A stretch of 64,000 nucleotides of DNA, taken from Mycosarcoma maydis. Taxonomy: Eukaryota; Basidiomycota; Ustilaginomycetes; Ustilaginales. Position 1 is the stretch's first letter, and each line of letters opens with the position of its first letter. Location: positions 186,001-250,000 of the forward strand of contig NC_026493.1 in assembly GCF_000328475.2 (NCBI RefSeq), read 5' to 3'. The notes under the pieces were generated by a model. The model did not search any database. It saw only the letters and a program-made list of their open reading frames with translations, and was not told the DNA's origin. Of this stretch, positions 60,981-64,000 are shown in pieces. Made by a program: the position numbers and the translations under genes.

Positions 60981-63468
60981 TCACTGCTCGCCATTACGGA
61001 CGGCCAAACGACGACCATAATCCTGGTCGTCTCTCAAGCTGACCGACGACCCAGCCGCATGAGCGGTCATATCGATCCTACCGTCAGTCTCGTTGCTGCT
61101 GCCACTCGGGTCAGCAAACACATTGCTGCCTCCAGCTGCAACGCCAGCTGCACCTGCACCTGCCGGGTAGCCCTGAGCAGCGTGGACGCCTCCATAGACG
61201 TCCTGGTCAAGCGGGGGCGAGGCGCCGGGAGCCCAGTTGAGCTGAGGTGCACCACTGTGGTTGTATCCATGACCACCACTACCAGCGCCGTAAGGATCTT
61301 CATGACCTCCCTGGCTGTAGCTGTTTGGATCGTGTGCCATCGAGCCCATTCCTTGGTACGCGCCTTCATTGGGCACGCTCTCGTAGTAATGTGAACCGTC
61401 AGTGGCAGATCCACCGGCGTAGTAGGCAGCCGCACCGCCAGCACCAGCGGCAGCGGCAGCCATAGGACCGTAGGCGCCCATACCGGCATAGCCAGGGGCA
61501 GTTCCGCCCGACATGTGGCTGGGCTCGTAGCCTTCGCTCGAGGGACCGTAGTTGCTGTAGTACTGCTGCATCATGGATGGAGATGCCCCGTAGGCTCCTG
61601 CGCCCGCAGCAGCACCTCCCATTCCAGCAGCGCCCGTACCGTAGCTGGGGTCTTCGATCATTTCCGGGTCATCATCGTCGAATGGCGTTCTCTTGGTAGC
61701 AGCAGCAGCAGAGGCAGCTGCGACGACGTCGGCATCCATCCTCTGTGCCTTTCGACGCCTCCAAAGCATGTAGAAAATGGCGGCGACAATGGCGACACAT
61801 ACAAGGCCAACGACGGCAAAAGTACCGCCGACAGCCCCCGGTTTGCTGAAGAAGCCATTGCTGCTACCGCTGCTGCTGCCGCTACCGCTTAGTTGGCCGT
61901 TGGCGGTGGTGACGGCGTAAGCAGTCGAAGTGGAGGTCTGGCCATTGGGTAAGGTGACGGTAGTAAGCGATGTCTGGGTGGTGATGACTGAGGGCGTCCG
62001 CGAAGTGGAAGTCGATATGACGGCTTCGCTGCTGGTTGGTTCGTTTTCACGCGAAGACGATGACGAAGACAAAGACGATGACGATGACGCGGATGGCCGA
62101 GGAGATGGTGGTGGATCNNNNNNNNNNNNNNNNNNNNNNNNNNNNNNNNNNNNNNNNNNNNNNNNNNNNNNNNNNNNNNNNNNNNNNNNNNNNNNNNNNN
62201 NNNNNNNNNNNNNNNNNCGAGAAAGTCGGTGTAGTGATGACACACAACATAGCAGCAGCGTACACAAAGGACGGAAGTGATCAACATCACACGTCCCCTT
62301 GACGAGGCGACGACCCCAAGCAGAACAGGAACTGGGAGGTGAGGTGAGAAAGCAGGAGAGGAGAAAGAGAGCGTGGGGGGAAGGAGGGATGTTGCGCATG
62401 GATCTGTCTGCGATCGTGGATACGCCGAGCAAGTATGTGCCTGAGGTATGCAAGCGCGCTGCGACGAGGTGGAATGGAGCACAGAGGGACAGAGGATGTA
62501 GAGAAAAAACTTACGTGGACGTAGGCGTTGTACTCGTGCTTGATGTGGTTGGCGTATTGCTAGTCGAAGTTGTGGTGGGAACGCTCGATGACGAGGTGAA
62601 TGTTGTGCTCGAAGAAGTACTCGATGAGGTTGGGGTGGTGGAGGTCGAGCTTGTGGTGCTCGATGTCGAACTCGACGTTGTCGACGTTGTCGACGTCGAC
62701 GACTGTTGAAAAGGGATCAAGTTCAAAGCAGAGTGCCAAGGTCAGCTGCATGATTGACCCAGGAGGCAGCCATGGTGGCTACGCAGGGGTGAGGAGCGCA
62801 TCGCAGTGCCTGAAGCAGGCTCCAATTGTGATGTCAGAGCAAAGGCATGTGGCCCTGCCTCCCCTGAAAGCTGGTAGAGCACCGAGGCGATGGATGCTGT
62901 TGGCAAGATCGGAGCTTGAAGCTTACAGTGGAGACGGGGGCAGATGTGCTCGAAGTTGTTGGTGCAGATGTTGAGGTCGAACTTACACTCGTCGAAGATG
63001 CCGAGGACGATCTAGGAGCATGAAAGAGAGACGAATGCATGTGGAACAGTTAGGTCAGTTTCGATGTTCGCGTGCAACTACTGTGTGAAAAGAAGAAAGA
63101 CCAAGAATACTTACGTCGATGATGTCGATGAGGAATCTGTGGAAGTGGAAGTGGCAACGGTCGTGGTTTCTGAGGAGCGCAAAGTGGATGTGGAAGCCGA
63201 GGTTGCAACCGAATTGGACGTGGAGGTGGGTACGTTGTCAGATGTTGGTGTCGTGTCAGCCATGGTTGTGGTGAACAGAGCGGTTGGCGAGACGGGAAAA
63301 AACGAAGATGCGGAAGAGCGGGTAAAAAGGGACGGGAGAGAAGGGGTAGAGGTGGGACTGGAAGACGGAGAAGACAAAGATGCCTGCCTCGAGATTGATT
63401 TTGACGCCGTGGAGGGCGACGAGGAGTCCTGAGACAGGCTTTCACTCGAAACGACGTTCGAGCTCACT
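60981..63468 (-). CDS. Mucin-like single-pass membrane protein (Mid2-like sensor type), incomplete
   Basis: Minus-strand multi-exon gene crossing an assembly gap. Exons seen: 63115-63468; 62987-63011 or, using a second in-phase donor, 62927-63011; 62515-62702; and the last exon from within the gap (62118-62217) to 60981. The N-terminal exons are almost entirely Ser/Thr (STSTTSTTSSSTSS), typical of O-glycosylated stalks. A membrane segment FAVVGLVCVAIVAAIFYMLW is followed by RRRKAQR. The cytoplasmic tail has PFDDDDPEMIEDPSYG and a long Gly/Ala/Tyr-rich part. This layout is that of fungal Mid2/Wsc-type wall sensors or Axl2-like proteins; no WSC domain was seen. The start is missing; its first exon may be at 63986 or beyond 64000. 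Confidence 0.6.
62118..62217. other. Assembly gap, 100 N
   Basis: Exactly 100 N, the conventional length for a gap of unknown size. It removes the 5' part of the last exon and the splice acceptor of the surface-protein gene. The flanking Ser-coding repeats may be the reason the assembly broke. Confidence 0.98.
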
Positions 63469-63710
63469 CTGAACGAAAATGACCGGCGTAGTGATCAACC
63501 ATGTACCTCGTTTGCAGACCAAGCTAGGCGCTGATCAGTTCAGCGACGACTGAGCCAGCCACCAAGACGGCGTCACGGATACGACGGCGTAATAAAGCGG
63601 AAGCAACGAGACGCGGACGGTCGAGCGCGCACAGAGTATGCCCTCGACGAAGAAGAGGTGTAAACAAGGTGATGGCGAGAGAAGAAGGGCGAGGTGACGA
63701 TGTGTGTGTG

Positions 63711-63759
<49 letters not shown>

Positions 63760-64000
63760 GGTGGGATGAACGGTACAGTCCAAAGCCGTACAACGTCGGT
63801 GGGATAAAAATGGAAAAAGGTGACAAGGTGGAAAAGGGGAGTGGCGGAACGGTAGGGTGATTTTTTCTCATTTAAAAATGATAATAAAAATTGGGGGGCA
63901 AGGAACGAGAATCGCAACGAGCGGCGCGATCGAGGGTAATCAGGGCATCAAAGGCGAGGTGGTGGGCGGCATCGCGTATACTTACGGACAGAGCCATCCG
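63469..64000. other. Upstream part of surface-protein gene
   Basis: Probably intron or leader on the minus strand. A GTAAGT donor follows the coding-like ATG GCT CTG TCC at 63997-63986, so a first exon may end here or come from beyond the window. Its phase (0) does not by itself match the next exon seen, so another exon must lie between, or this one is not used. Confidence 0.3.
63715..63757. repeat. (AG)21 dinucleotide microsatellite
   Basis: About 21 AG units in a row, a polypurine tract; on the minus strand it reads as a polypyrimidine run upstream of the surface-protein exons. Confidence 0.95.

Noticed and set aside
1..64000. CRISPR array, rRNA, tRNA or transposon
   Set aside because: Tandem arrays lack unique spacers, no box-B-type GGTTCGAAT cloverleaf was found, and no transposase, integrase or reverse-transcriptase motif was seen in any frame.

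Overview
The window reads as compact nuclear DNA from a fungus, most likely a smut basidiomycete (Ustilaginaceae: Ustilago/Sporisorium-type). Gene density is high, most genes have no intron and a few have short GT-AG introns, and all gene families are ordinary fungal housekeeping ones. Almost every intergenic spacer carries copies of the heptamer ATTCACG/CGTGAAT. I recall such repeats from smut genomes, but that is memory, not a search result. A run of exactly 100 N at 62118-62217 marks a draft-assembly gap.

Layout, left to right. The 3' end of a CitE-like gene (3-218) is followed by a kappa-class GST with a peroxisomal -AKL end, a classical tyrosine phosphatase, and a secreted protein that looks like an M23 peptidase without its metal ligands. 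A repeat-rich spacer (5.7-8.1 kb) leads to a large RhoGAP. Then come UTP14, NIP7, a cystinosin homologue, the tri-snRNP protein SNU66/SART1, an OM14-like membrane protein, proteasome alpha6, SRP receptor beta, an AIF/FSP1-like flavoprotein and a large seven-segment membrane protein. A gene-poor stretch follows (31.8-36.2 kb), then one weak three-exon candidate. Next is the most unusual object: one continuous reading frame (37400-41983, minus strand) holding a CCDC90/MCUR1-type membrane protein, a gamma-butyrobetaine/trimethyllysine-type dioxygenase and COX10 (heme O synthase) in series. After it come Rho-GDI, a bZIP factor, SUP35/eRF3, DAD1/OST2, TRS20/sedlin, an NRC-2/Fpk1-type AGC kinase, a small DUF1748 (Min8-like) gene, a DUF262 protein, and a mucin-like single-pass surface protein whose gene crosses the assembly gap and may run off the right end.

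These are mostly independent genes, many in convergent pairs with 80-400 bp between stops. There is no metabolic cluster, transposon, CRISPR array, rRNA or recognisable tRNA. Themes recur: mitochondria (CCDC90, the dioxygenase, COX10, DUF1748, OM14-like), ribosome and splicing (UTP14, NIP7, SNU66), secretory pathway (SRP receptor beta, OST2, TRS20), and polarity or cell surface (RhoGAP, RhoGDI, Fpk1-like kinase, mucin-like sensor).

All family names come from reading motifs in the translations. No database search was possible. Exon limits were set by hand from GT-AG sites and frame continuity.
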